Below, piece after piece: positions 52,142 to 60,887 of a DNA stretch of 64,000 nucleotides (its first letter is position 1; each line of letters opens with the position of its first letter). The position numbers and the translations under genes are program-made. A model generated the notes under the pieces. The model did not search any database. It saw only the letters and a list, made by a program, of their open reading frames with translations, and was not told the origin of the DNA. This DNA comes from Cryobacterium sp. Y57 (GTDB lineage: Bacteria; Actinomycetota; Actinomycetes; Actinomycetales; Microbacteriaceae), in NCBI RefSeq assembly GCF_002929505.1, contig NZ_PJJL01000063.1:57366-121365 (forward strand), written 5' to 3'.

Positions 52142-54160
52142 ATGAACAGCGAATCAGGTGCGGGCTACCGGGAGGCTTGGCGACGCAGCATTTCGTCGCC
52201 GGAAGACTTCTGGCTGGAGGCCGCCGCCGGCATCGACTGGATCATGCAACCGACGAGCGCCCTCGCCGTTGACGGCACGGCGACCGGAAGCTGGTTTCCG
52301 GGGGGCACACTCAACACGAGCTACAACGCTCTCGATCGACACGTTCTGGCCGGGCGAGGCGCCCACACGGCATTGATCTACGACTCCGCAATGACCGGCA
52401 CCCGCATACAGCTCAGCTACCTCGACCTGCTCGGTCGGGTCGCCAAATTCGCCGGCGCCCTGCGCGCCAACGGTGTCGGTACCGGCGACCGGGTCATCAT
52501 CTACCTGCCGATGATTCCCGAAGCCGTCGTCGCCATGCTCGCCTGCGCTCGCATCGGAGCGGTGCACTCCGTCGTGTTCGGCGGTTTCGCAGCGACGGAA
52601 CTCGCCGTGCGCATTGATGACGCCCGCCCCAGTGTCATCGTCACGGCATCCGGGGGTCTCGAACCCGGCCGCATCGTTGAATACCTGCCACTCGTCGAGA
52701 AGGCCATCGCCCTGAGCCAGAACTCGGTGCACACGGTCATCGTGCGGGACCGAGCGAGTATTCCCGGTTCCGCTGCAAATTACCACGACGGTTCCACGGA
52801 TACCGTGTGGCTGGACTGGGACGACGAGGAGGCCAAAGCGGCGCCGGCTGACCCGGTCGCCCTGCGATCCGAGGATCCGCTGTACATTCTCTATACCTCC
52901 GGCACGACCGGAAAGCCCAAGGGCATCATTCGCGACAACGGCGGCCACGCCGTTGCCCTGAACTGGTCGATGCGCAATGTGTATAACGTGGGCTACGGCG
53001 ACGTGTTCTGGACCGCTTCCGATGTCGGCTGGGTGGTCGGCCACTCCTACATCGTCTATGCACCCCTCCTGGCCGGCGCGACCACGGTAATTTACGAGGG
53101 CAAGCCCATCGGCACCCCCGATGCCGGGGCTTTCTGGCGTGTCGTCGACGACTACAAAGTGAAGGTGCTGTTCACCGCTCCAACGGCCATTCGAGCCATC
53201 CGTCGCGTCGACCCTGACCTGCTCGAACTGAAGAACCACGACGTGTCCAGCCTGACCAGCCTGTTCCTGGCTGGGGAACGCCTCGACCCCGAAACCTTCC
53301 ACTGGGCCAACGATGGGTTGCACTGCCCGGTCGTCGACCACTGGTGGCAGACCGAGACAGGATGGCCAATCTGCGCCAACCTGCTCGGCATCGAAGAGTT
53401 GCCGACCAAACCGGGCTCGGCCACGGTTCCGGTGCCCGGGTACGACATCGCCATCCTCGATTCCCGGGGCCGACCGATCGAGAAGATCGGCAAGGACGGC
53501 AACATCGCCATCCGACTTCCGCTGCCGCCCGGCACACTTCTCGGGGTCTGGGGCAGCGAGGACCGTTTCACGAGTTCTTACCTGACCGCTTTCCCCGGCT
53601 ACTACGCCACCGGCGACTCCGGCCATTTCGATACCGACGGCTACCTGTTCGTGATGGGTCGTACCGACGACGTGATCAACGTTGCCGGGCACCGGCTCTC
53701 GACCGGTTCCCTCGAAGAGGTCCTCACGCTGCACCCTGCCGTCGCCGAGTGCGCGGTGCTCGGCGTCCACGACCCGCTCAAGGGTCAGCGTGCCGCTGGT
53801 TTCGTCACCCTCAAAGCGGGCAGTGCCATCGATCACGACATACTTGCCGCAGAACTCGTCGCCCTCGTTCGGGAACACGTCGGCCCGGTCGCAGCCTTTC
53901 GCGACGTCACCATCCTCGACCGACTGCCCAAAACGCGGTCGGGCAAGATCCTTCGGAAGACCATTCGACAAATCGTCGATGGAGAAGAATATTCCGTCCC
54001 TCCCACCATCGAAGACGCCACCGTTCTCGACGATCTGAAACGGGCGCTGTCGGCATCCGTTTCCCAACCCGGTCACCAGCGCTCCGCCCCCACCCGGAGC
54101 CCGCACTTTTTTTCCACACCCGCATTTTCCATCCCTGAGGCAAGGAGGCCCCATGAGTGA
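52142..54160 (+). CDS. prpE: Propionyl-CoA synthetase
   Basis: 672 residues from ATG 52142, which has GGAGAAGG at 52128-52135; longer in-frame starts would pass through the operator. AMP-forming acyl-CoA synthetase motifs: ILYTSGTTGKPKGIIRDNGGHAVAL, VVDHWWQTETGWPI, YATGDSGHFDTDGYLFVMGRTDDVINVAGHRLSTG, and catalytic Lys in LPKTRSGKILRKTI. PIIRDNGGHAV-type and GVWGSEDRF segments favour PrpE over acetyl-CoA synthetase. It activates propionate for the methylcitrate cycle encoded on the other strand and overlaps the next gene by 8 bp. Confidence 0.93.
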   Translation: MNSESGAGYREAWRRSISSPEDFWLEAAAGIDWIMQPTSALAVDGTATGSWFPGGTLNTSYNALDRHVLAGRGAHTALIYDSAMTGTRIQLSYLDLLGRVAKFAGALRANGVGTGDRVIIYLPMIPEAVVAMLACARIGAVHSVVFGGFAATELAVRIDDARPSVIVTASGGLEPGRIVEYLPLVEKAIALSQNSVHTVIVRDRASIPGSAANYHDGSTDTVWLDWDDEEAKAAPADPVALRSEDPLYILYTSGTTGKPKGIIRDNGGHAVALNWSMRNVYNVGYGDVFWTASDVGWVVGHSYIVYAPLLAGATTVIYEGKPIGTPDAGAFWRVVDDYKVKVLFTAPTAIRAIRRVDPDLLELKNHDVSSLTSLFLAGERLDPETFHWANDGLHCPVVDHWWQTETGWPICANLLGIEELPTKPGSATVPVPGYDIAILDSRGRPIEKIGKDGNIAIRLPLPPGTLLGVWGSEDRFTSSYLTAFPGYYATGDSGHFDTDGYLFVMGRTDDVINVAGHRLSTGSLEEVLTLHPAVAECAVLGVHDPLKGQRAAGFVTLKAGSAIDHDILAAELVALVREHVGPVAAFRDVTILDRLPKTRSGKILRKTIRQIVDGEEYSVPPTIEDATVLDDLKRALSASVSQPGHQRSAPTRSPHFFSTPAFSIPEARRPHE

Positions 54161-54500
54161 AGCAGTGAAAGACGCCCCACCAAAGTCCACAATCGATTAC
54201 GAGGCGTACGAGAAGACGCCTCAGTTTCTGCACATGAAGAAGACCCGCAACCGATTCGTCGTGCCGCTCTCGATCTTCTTCCTGGTCTGGTACATCGCCT
54301 ACGTTCTCGCCGCGGCGTATTTGCACGATTTCATGGCGACACCGGTCTTTGGCAGCATCAACATGGGTCTGCTCCTCGGCCTCGGCCAGTTCGTCACGAC
54401 CTTTGGCATCACGATGAGCTACGTGACCTTCGCCAACCGCAAAATCGATCCCCTGACCGAAGAGCTACGCGGCGAACTTGAGCGGATGGAACAGCGATGA
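54153..54500 (+). CDS. DUF485 membrane protein (YjcH-like)
   Basis: 115 residues with two membrane helices (about 38-60 and 73-95: FVVPLSIFFLVWYIAYVLAAAYL, INMGLLLGLGQFVTTFGITMSYV). DUF485 proteins are encoded next to ActP-type acetate symporters, as here, where it overlaps prpE by 8 bp and the symporter by 4 bp. It is thought to be a small partner of the symporter. Start ATG has AAGGAGG upstream. Confidence 0.92.
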   Translation: MSEAVKDAPPKSTIDYEAYEKTPQFLHMKKTRNRFVVPLSIFFLVWYIAYVLAAAYLHDFMATPVFGSINMGLLLGLGQFVTTFGITMSYVTFANRKIDPLTEELRGELERMEQR

Positions 54501-56113
54501 ACACGTTACAAATTCTGGCCGAAACCGTCAAACCGGTCGAAAACAACCCGGTACTCAACATCTCGATCTTTCTCGCTTTTGTGGCGGTGACGCTGATCAT
54601 CGTGATCCGTTCGGGACGCAACAACAAGACCGCCGCAGATTATTACGCGGGTGGCCGCTCCTTCACCGGGCCACAGAATGGTTTCGCCATTGCCGGAGAC
54701 TACCTCTCAGCAGCCTCGTTCCTCGGCATCGTCGGCGCAATCGCCGTCACCGGCTACGACGGTTTCATGTACTCCATCGGATTCCTCGTGGCCTGGCTCG
54801 TCGCCCTGTTGCTCGTCGCCGAGCTCATGCGCAACACGGCCAAGTTCACCATGGCCGACGTGCTCTCCTTCCGGTTGAAGCAGGGCCCCGTGCGCATGGC
54901 AGCAGCCACGACCACCCTGGCGGTCTGCTTCTTCTACTTACTCGCCCAGATGGCCGGTGCCGGCGGACTCGTCTCACTGCTTCTCGGCATCAATGACAAG
55001 CTCGGCCAGTCCATCGTGGTGACCGTCGTGGGTGGCCTGATGATTGTCTATGTACTGGTCGGCGGCATGAAGGGCACCACCTGGGTGCAGATCGTCAAGG
55101 CATTCCTGCTGATCGTCGGCGCGTTCGCGATGACCGTCTGGGTACTCGCGATCAACGGATTCAACCTGTCGAACCTGCTGGACAGCGCGGTCGCCGTTTC
55201 CGCCGCCGGCGCCGACATCCTGGCCCCGGGACTGAAGTATGGCGCCAACCCGCTCGACTTCATCTCCCTCGCCCTCGCCCTGGTGCTCGGAACCGCCGGC
55301 CTGCCGCACGTGCTCATGCGCTTCTACACGGTACCGACCGCCAAGGAAGCTCGACGCTCGGTGGTCTGGGCCATCTGGCTCATCGGCGCGTTCTACATCT
55401 TCACCCTGGTGCTCGGCTTCGGTGCCGCGTCGCTGGTCGGTGCGGAAACAATCGAAGCCGCACCGGGCGGCGTGAACTCGGCAGCCCCCCTGCTCGCTCT
55501 CGCGCTCGGCGGACCGCTGCTGCTCGGCTTCATCTCGGCCATTGCCTTCGCGACGATCCTGGCCGTCGTGGCCGGCATCACGATCACGGCAGCCACGAGC
55601 TTCGCGCACGACATCTACGGCTCCGTCATCAAGAAGGGCAAGGGAAACCCTGATGACGAGGTCAAGGTCGCCCGTCGCACCGTCGTTGTCATCGGAATCC
55701 TGGCCATCGCCGGTGGTATCGGCGTGCAGGGGCAGAACATCGCGTTCCTGGTTGCCCTGGCCTTCGCGGTCGCTGCAAGCGCCAACCTGCCGACCATCCT
55801 CTACTCGCTGTTCTGGCGTCGGTTCACAACCCGCGGCGCGGTCTGGAGCATGTATGGCGGACTGTCCTCGGCCGTTCTGCTGATCATCTTCTCGCCGGTG
55901 TTCTCGGGCACGCCCACCTCGATGTTCGGTGAGGCCGTGGACTTCGCGATCTTCCCGCTCAGTAACCCCGGGATCGTCTCGATCCCGCTGGGATTCTTCC
56001 TGGGCTGGCTGGGATCAGTCACTAGCACCGTGAAGGAGAGCCCGAAGCTCGCCGCCGAGATGGCAGTGCGTTCGCTCACCGGTCACGGCGCCGAAAAGGC
56101 CGTCGAGCACTAA
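54497..56113 (+). CDS. actP: ActP-like monocarboxylate (acetate/propionate) symporter
   Basis: 538 residues, sodium:solute symporter family with about 13 helices. Typical segments: AADYYAGGRSFTGPQNGFAIAGDYLSAASFLGIVGAIAVTGYDGFMYSIGF, YVLVGGMKGTTWVQIVKAFLLI, GTAGLPHVLMRFYTVPTAKEARRSVVWAIW and ITAATSFAHDIYGSVIKKGK. ActP takes up acetate and other short acids. Coupled to prpE, this copy most likely serves propionate uptake. An intrinsic terminator follows 17 bp after the stop. Confidence 0.93.
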   Translation: MNTLQILAETVKPVENNPVLNISIFLAFVAVTLIIVIRSGRNNKTAADYYAGGRSFTGPQNGFAIAGDYLSAASFLGIVGAIAVTGYDGFMYSIGFLVAWLVALLLVAELMRNTAKFTMADVLSFRLKQGPVRMAAATTTLAVCFFYLLAQMAGAGGLVSLLLGINDKLGQSIVVTVVGGLMIVYVLVGGMKGTTWVQIVKAFLLIVGAFAMTVWVLAINGFNLSNLLDSAVAVSAAGADILAPGLKYGANPLDFISLALALVLGTAGLPHVLMRFYTVPTAKEARRSVVWAIWLIGAFYIFTLVLGFGAASLVGAETIEAAPGGVNSAAPLLALALGGPLLLGFISAIAFATILAVVAGITITAATSFAHDIYGSVIKKGKGNPDDEVKVARRTVVVIGILAIAGGIGVQGQNIAFLVALAFAVAASANLPTILYSLFWRRFTTRGAVWSMYGGLSSAVLLIIFSPVFSGTPTSMFGEAVDFAIFPLSNPGIVSIPLGFFLGWLGSVTSTVKESPKLAAEMAVRSLTGHGAEKAVEH

Positions 56114-56129
56114 CCGCGCGTAACACCGA

Positions 56130-56171
56130 ACGGGCTGGCCAGGATCTCACGATCCCGTCCAGCCCGTTTTT
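56130..56171 (+). terminator. Intrinsic terminator of the prpE-actP operon
   Basis: Stem ACGGGCTGG (56130-56138) with CCAGCCCGT (56159-56167), an inner pairing GGATC/GATCC, and TTTTT at 56167-56171. Confidence 0.92.
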
Positions 56172-56191
56172 GCGACGCTGCGGACTGCTGG

Positions 56192-56971
56192 CTATTCCCG
56201 AACTTTGAGAGGACCACGGGCGATGCGGGTCGTGGCGGCCTGCGCGACCGGCTTGATCACGATCAGGTCGAGGTTCACGTGCGCGGGCCGCTCTACACTG
56301 GCGACGATGGTCTCGGCGATATCCTCGGCCGAGAGCGGGTCGGGCACGCTATCGTAAGCTGCGACAGCCTTGTCGGCGTCACCGTCGAAGCGAACCAGAC
56401 CGAACTCATCCGTTTTGACCAGGCCCGGTGCGATCTCGATCACCCGGATCGGCTCGCCGGAGAGTTCGAGGCGCAGCACCTCGGTCATGGCGTGCGCGGC
56501 GAACTTCGCCGCGTTGTAGCCACCGCCGCCGAGGTAGGCGACATGGCCCGCAAGCGACGTGACGGTCACAATATCGGCCGATCCCGCCCCGGAATCGATG
56601 CCGGCGCGCAGCAGCGGCAGGATGGCCGTGGTGACCCGCTTGACGGCGAGCACATTGATCTCGTACATCCAGGCCCAGTCTTCGATGCTGCCGGCTTCGA
56701 CCGAGTCGAGACCCTTGGCGCCGCCGGCATTGTTGACGAGGGCGTGCACCGGGCCGCTGGCGGCGAGGTAGTCACGCAAGGCGTCGACATCCGCCTGCAC
56801 CGTGAGGTCGGCGGTGAAGACATCCGCTCCGGTTTCGGCGTGCAGCGTTTTGAGACGGTCGGCCCGCCGCGCGACCCCCACGACATTCCAGCCATGCTCC
56901 CGGAACAGGCGTGCCGTCGCTGCTCCAATTCCTGAACTTGCTCCGGTCACAACCACTCGTCGAATACTCAT
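56192..56971 (-). CDS. Short-chain dehydrogenase/reductase
   Basis: 259 residues from ATG 56971 (MSIRRVVVTGASSGIGAATARLF); earlier in-frame starts are not conserved and would overlap the divergent gene. Rossmann TGASSGIG, NADP-type VARRADRLKTL, VNNAGGAKGLDS, catalytic TVTSLAGHVAYLGGGGYNAAKFAAHAM (Ser, Tyr, Lys), then IEIAPGLVKTDEFGLVRFDGD. It resembles YdfG-type serine/3-hydroxy acid dehydrogenases. The acid substrate is inference; class assignment is firm. Confidence 0.9.
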   Translation of the reverse strand: MSIRRVVVTGASSGIGAATARLFREHGWNVVGVARRADRLKTLHAETGADVFTADLTVQADVDALRDYLAASGPVHALVNNAGGAKGLDSVEAGSIEDWAWMYEINVLAVKRVTTAILPLLRAGIDSGAGSADIVTVTSLAGHVAYLGGGGYNAAKFAAHAMTEVLRLELSGEPIRVIEIAPGLVKTDEFGLVRFDGDADKAVAAYDSVPDPLSAEDIAETIVASVERPAHVNLDLIVIKPVAQAATTRIARGPLKVRE

Positions 56972-57000
56972 TTGTCCATTGTGGCGGGAGAATGGTGTCA

Positions 57001-58098
57001 ATGAGCGCACTGGACCCCACCACTCCACCACAGAAGCGTCGCGTACCCCTCTGGGACAACGCGCGCTGGGTGGCCGTCACCCTCGTGCTGATCGGCCACG
57101 CGATTCTCAAACTCATCGGCGAAGCGGATGTCGCCTACACGCTGTATCTGTTCATTTACGCCTTCCACGTACCGGTCTTCGTGGCCGTGAGCGGCTACTT
57201 CGCCAAGTCGGGATCACCAGACGCGCGGCAGATGCACCGGCTGCTCACCGACATCATTTTTCCGTACGTCATCTTCGAAACAATCTGGACGGTGCTGCGC
57301 TGGATCCTCGGCGGCAAGTTCGTTCTGGACTATTCCACCGCGAGCTGGACACTGTGGTTTCTGCTCGCCCTGCTGCTCTGGCGCATTGCCCTGCCCTACC
57401 TCGTACTTCTGCGCTACCCGCTCATCATCAGCATCATTATCTCGATCGGGGCCGGCTACCTGCCCAATATCGACGGCACGTTCACCCTGTCCCGCACCCT
57501 CGGGCTGCTGCCATTCTTCGTCTTCGGCTGGAAAATGCGCCAGTGGCAGCTGACCGATACCTGGCTCGAACTGCGTGATGGCCTGATCTGGCGTTGGCGG
57601 GCCGGCGCGATCGGGCTGTTCGCACTGCTGTACCTGCTGATCGGGCTCAACATCGCGACCCTGCGCACCCTGCAGGTGCGCCGATTCCTGCTCTACGACG
57701 AGGCGTACGCAGTATTCGGGTATTCCGAGTTCTGGGCCGGCGGCATCCGTTTGGCCGTCATGCTACTCGCCGGTGCGCTCATCGTGGCGTTCCTCATGCT
57801 GATTCCGCGCCGCACGACCTGGGTGACCAACCTCGGCACGGCCACGATGTACATCTACCTGCTGCACACCTTCGTGCTCTACCCGCTGCGCGAAACGGGT
57901 GTGCTCGACGGGCCGCAGCCCGCGTGGGTATTGCCGGGCATGATCGTGCTGAGCGTGGCGACCTCCTTGCTGCTGTCGACGCCCCTCGTTCGACGGCTGG
58001 CTCGGCCCCTCGTCGAACCGAAAGCCCGGTGGCTGTTCGGCACGACCACAGCGACGCCGATCGGAACGATCGTGTTGCCACACCGCGAGCGCACCTGA
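57001..58098 (+). CDS. Membrane acyltransferase family 3 protein
   Basis: 365 residues from ATG 57001 (ATG 56992 is also possible). About ten membrane helices. The first, RVPLWDNARWVAVTLVLIGHAILKLIG, carries the conserved early Asp-x-Arg and His of acyltransferase-3/OpgC-like proteins, and FHVPVFVAVSGYFAKSG is the second family mark. Such proteins O-acetylate sugars or surface polymers using cytoplasmic acyl donors. Substrate is unknown. The gene diverges from the SDR gene with only 29 bp between starts. Confidence 0.85.
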   Translation: MSALDPTTPPQKRRVPLWDNARWVAVTLVLIGHAILKLIGEADVAYTLYLFIYAFHVPVFVAVSGYFAKSGSPDARQMHRLLTDIIFPYVIFETIWTVLRWILGGKFVLDYSTASWTLWFLLALLLWRIALPYLVLLRYPLIISIIISIGAGYLPNIDGTFTLSRTLGLLPFFVFGWKMRQWQLTDTWLELRDGLIWRWRAGAIGLFALLYLLIGLNIATLRTLQVRRFLLYDEAYAVFGYSEFWAGGIRLAVMLLAGALIVAFLMLIPRRTTWVTNLGTATMYIYLLHTFVLYPLRETGVLDGPQPAWVLPGMIVLSVATSLLLSTPLVRRLARPLVEPKARWLFGTTTATPIGTIVLPHRERT

Positions 58099-58134
58099 CC
58101 GCCGCGACAACGTGACGTTGTGTTTCGCCCACTC

Positions 58135-58163
58135 TTGCACGGCCACTGGCGGCTTCATATGCT
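58135..58163 (+). promoter_or_regulatory. Putative promoter of metY-metX
   Basis: TTGCAC at 58135-58140 and TATGCT at 58158-58163 with a 17-bp spacer, 45 bp before the metY start. Both boxes match the sigma70-type consensus in five and four of six positions. No SAM riboswitch fold fits in the short leader. Confidence 0.6.
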
Positions 58164-58208
58164 CGGGGCGAAGCCGGATCGTCCGCGCTGAGTAATCCGG
58201 AGGCTACT

Positions 58209-59540
58209 GTGACCGATAATTCTTCATCGTGGAAGTTTGAAACCAAGCAGGTTCACTCCGGCGCCCGGCCCGACCCGGTCACGAACGCGCGCGCTACCCC
58301 GATCTATCAGACCACCTCGTATGTCTTCAACAGCGCCGAGCACGCGCAGAACCTGTTCGCGCTGGCCGAGTTTGGCAACATCTACACCCGCATCCAAAAC
58401 CCCACCCAGGCCGTCGTCGAAGAGCGCGTGGCCGCCCTCGAGGGCGGAACCGCGGCGCTGCTGCTGTCCAGCGGCCAATCGGCATCCACCTTCGCGGTCT
58501 TGAACATTGCCCAGGCCGGCGATCACATCGTGTCGTCGAGTTCGATCTATGGCGGAACCTACAACCTGTTCAAGTACACCTTGGCCAAGCTGGGCATCGA
58601 AACCACCTTCGTCGAAGACCAGGATGACGCGAATGAGTGGGAGCGTGCGGTGCGCCCCAACACGAAGCTGTTCTTTGCCGAGACGATCGGCAACCCGCGC
58701 ATCAACGTGCTCGATATCTCGCTCGTCGCCGATATTGCGCACGCGGCCGGCATTCCGCTGATCGTCGACAACACGATTGCCACGCCTTATCTGATTCGCC
58801 CGTTTGAGCACGGCGCCGACATCATCGTGCACTCGGCAACGAAGTTTCTTGGCGGCCACGGCGCCATCATCGGAGGCGTACTCGTTGACGGCGGCACGTT
58901 CGAGTGGTCGAAAAACGTCGAAAAGTTTCCGGGACTGACCGAACCCGACCCGTCGTACCACGGCGCGAGCTACACCACCGCGGTCGGCGACGGCATCGCT
59001 TACATCATCAAGGCCCGCGTACAGTTGCTGCGCGACCTCGGAAGCGCCATCGCCCCGGCCAGCGCCTGGCAGCTCATTCAGGGCATCGAAACACTCAGCC
59101 TGCGCATTGAACGCCATGTACAGAACGCCCAGGACATCGCCGAATGGCTCGACCACCACGATGACATTGCCTCGGTGAACTATGCCGGACTGCCGTCGAG
59201 CCCTTGGTACGCCAACGCCAACAGGTACGCTCCACTCGGCGTCGGAGCTGTGCTCTCGTTCGAGTTGAAGGGCGGAGTCGCGGCCGGCCGCGCCCTCGTC
59301 GACAACCTGACTCTGTTCAGCCACCTCGCCAACATCGGGGATGTACGTTCCCTGGTCATTCACCCAGCATCGACCACGCATTCCCAGCTGACCCCTGAGC
59401 AGCAACTCACGGCCGGAGTCACGCCCGGACTGGTGCGGCTCTCCGTGGGCATTGAGAACGTCGCCGATCTGAAAGCCGACCTCGAGGCCGGTCTGGCTGC
59501 AGCCCGCGACGTCGTCAAGCGCGACCGCAGCAACGCCTGA
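58209..59540 (+). CDS. metY: O-acetylhomoserine sulfhydrylase
   Basis: 443 residues from GTG 58209 with GGAGGCTACT before it. Family marks: KFETKQVHSGARPDPVTNARATPIYQTTSYVF, IYTRIQNPTQAVVEERVAALEGG, SSSIYGGTYNLF, and PLP Lys K212 in HSATKFLGGHGAIIGG; the ending RLSVGIENVADLKADLEAGL closes the fold. At about 440 residues it has the length of MetY rather than MetB. It makes homocysteine from O-acetylhomoserine and sulfide. metX, which supplies the substrate, follows 73 bp downstream. Confidence 0.95.
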   Translation: MTDNSSSWKFETKQVHSGARPDPVTNARATPIYQTTSYVFNSAEHAQNLFALAEFGNIYTRIQNPTQAVVEERVAALEGGTAALLLSSGQSASTFAVLNIAQAGDHIVSSSSIYGGTYNLFKYTLAKLGIETTFVEDQDDANEWERAVRPNTKLFFAETIGNPRINVLDISLVADIAHAAGIPLIVDNTIATPYLIRPFEHGADIIVHSATKFLGGHGAIIGGVLVDGGTFEWSKNVEKFPGLTEPDPSYHGASYTTAVGDGIAYIIKARVQLLRDLGSAIAPASAWQLIQGIETLSLRIERHVQNAQDIAEWLDHHDDIASVNYAGLPSSPWYANANRYAPLGVGAVLSFELKGGVAAGRALVDNLTLFSHLANIGDVRSLVIHPASTTHSQLTPEQQLTAGVTPGLVRLSVGIENVADLKADLEAGLAAARDVVKRDRSNA

Positions 59541-59613
59541 CGATCGTTCTTCGCCCGGGTGTACGACGTAACATGCGCCCGGGCTGTTCATCCGACCGCC
59601 AGAATAGACGTGT

Positions 59614-60816
59614 ATGGAATGGCAATCGTCAGCAGACACGGTCCCGTCGAGCTTCATCACCGAAGCCCAGGCGTGCTCGGTACTTGGCAAGCCTCCGGCG
59701 ACCGGAGCCTGGCGCGACGGCGACCCGGTCGGCCACCGACAGTTCCTCAACCTCGGGCCACTCACCTTCGAGGCCGGCGGCAGCCTGCCGATGGCCCGCC
59801 TCGCCTATGAAACCTGGGGTACGTTGAGCCCGACCGGCGACAACGCTGTGCTCGTGCTCCATGCCCTCACCGGTGATAGCCACGTAGCGGGCGCCCCCGG
59901 CCCCGGGCAGGAGACCGGCGGATGGTGGGACGGCATTGTCGGCCCCGGCCTCGCCATCGACACCGATTCATGGTTCGTCGTGGCGCCGAATATGCTCGGC
60001 GGCTGCCAGGGCAGCACCGGACCGGCCTCGCTTGCGCCCGACGGTCTGGAGTGGGGCATCCGTTTTCCCTATCTGACCATTCGCGACCAGGTCAGTGCGC
60101 AGCGAGTGTTCAGTGACCTGCTCGGCATCGACCGCTGGGCGGCCGTCATCGGCGGTTCAATGGGCGGCATGCACGCCCTCGAATGGGCAATCGAGACCCC
60201 CGACCGGGTTGAACGCCTGATCATTTTGGCTGCGCCACCGATCACGACCGCTGATCAGATCGCGCTCAATTCGGTGCAGATCGAGGCCATTCGCACCGAC
60301 CCGGCGTTTCGTGCCGGCGACTATTACGACGAAGCAGACGGCGACGGGCCGACGCGCGGTTTGGCCCTGGCTCGCAGAATGGCCCTGCTCAACTACCGAA
60401 GCCCGGCCGAGCTGAACGCCCGTTTCGACCGTGGCTGGCAGAGCGGCATCAGTCCGCTTGGCGCCAACGGCCGTTTCGCCGTGGAATCGTACCTCGACTT
60501 TCATGGCAACAAATTCACTCGACGTTTCGACGCCAACAGCTACATAGTGTTGGTTGAAGCCATGAACTCCCACGATGTCGGTCGCGGACGCGGCGGCGTC
60601 GCCGCTGCCCTCGGTCGAATCAGCGCCCACTCGGTCGTCGTCGGAATCGATAGCGACCGTCTCTTTCCCGTCGATGGCCAGCGCACGATCGCCGCGCATC
60701 TGACCAACAATATCGATGGACCCACCGCGGTGGTCCTGAAATCCAGCTACGGCCACGATGGCTTTCTCATTGAGAACGAGGCAATCGGAGCCCAGATCAA
60801 GCGGGTGTTGCCCTAA
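59614..60816 (+). CDS. metX: Homoserine O-acetyltransferase
   Basis: 400 residues, alpha/beta hydrolase fold. Segments: LAYETWGTLSPTGDNAVLVLHALTGDSHV, FVVAPNMLGGCQGSTGPASL, nucleophile S182 in GGSMGGMHALEWAIETPD, and the late Asp and His in VVGIDSDRLFPVDGQ and KSSYGHDGFLIE. It acetylates homoserine from acetyl-CoA, the first committed step of methionine synthesis, feeding MetY. No clear ribosome-binding site precedes the ATG. Confidence 0.95.
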   Translation: MEWQSSADTVPSSFITEAQACSVLGKPPATGAWRDGDPVGHRQFLNLGPLTFEAGGSLPMARLAYETWGTLSPTGDNAVLVLHALTGDSHVAGAPGPGQETGGWWDGIVGPGLAIDTDSWFVVAPNMLGGCQGSTGPASLAPDGLEWGIRFPYLTIRDQVSAQRVFSDLLGIDRWAAVIGGSMGGMHALEWAIETPDRVERLIILAAPPITTADQIALNSVQIEAIRTDPAFRAGDYYDEADGDGPTRGLALARRMALLNYRSPAELNARFDRGWQSGISPLGANGRFAVESYLDFHGNKFTRRFDANSYIVLVEAMNSHDVGRGRGGVAAALGRISAHSVVVGIDSDRLFPVDGQRTIAAHLTNNIDGPTAVVLKSSYGHDGFLIENEAIGAQIKRVLP

Positions 60817-60887
60817 GTCGTACCCACCTGTGCGTCGCCCGGTATGGTGCTGATAGAGCACCTTCATCTGCAACCGGACAGGCACCT

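Noticed and set aside
52154..54190. 678-codon minus-strand open frame
   Set aside because: Antisense shadow of prpE, which has all acyl-CoA synthetase motifs; the long frame reflects high GC in codon position three.
58099..58208. Possible SAM riboswitch before metY
   Set aside because: The space after the promoter is about 40 bases, too short for known SAM aptamers, and no matching helices are seen.
58224..59765. 513-codon minus-strand open frame
   Set aside because: Antisense to metY, which has the PLP lysine and full family length.
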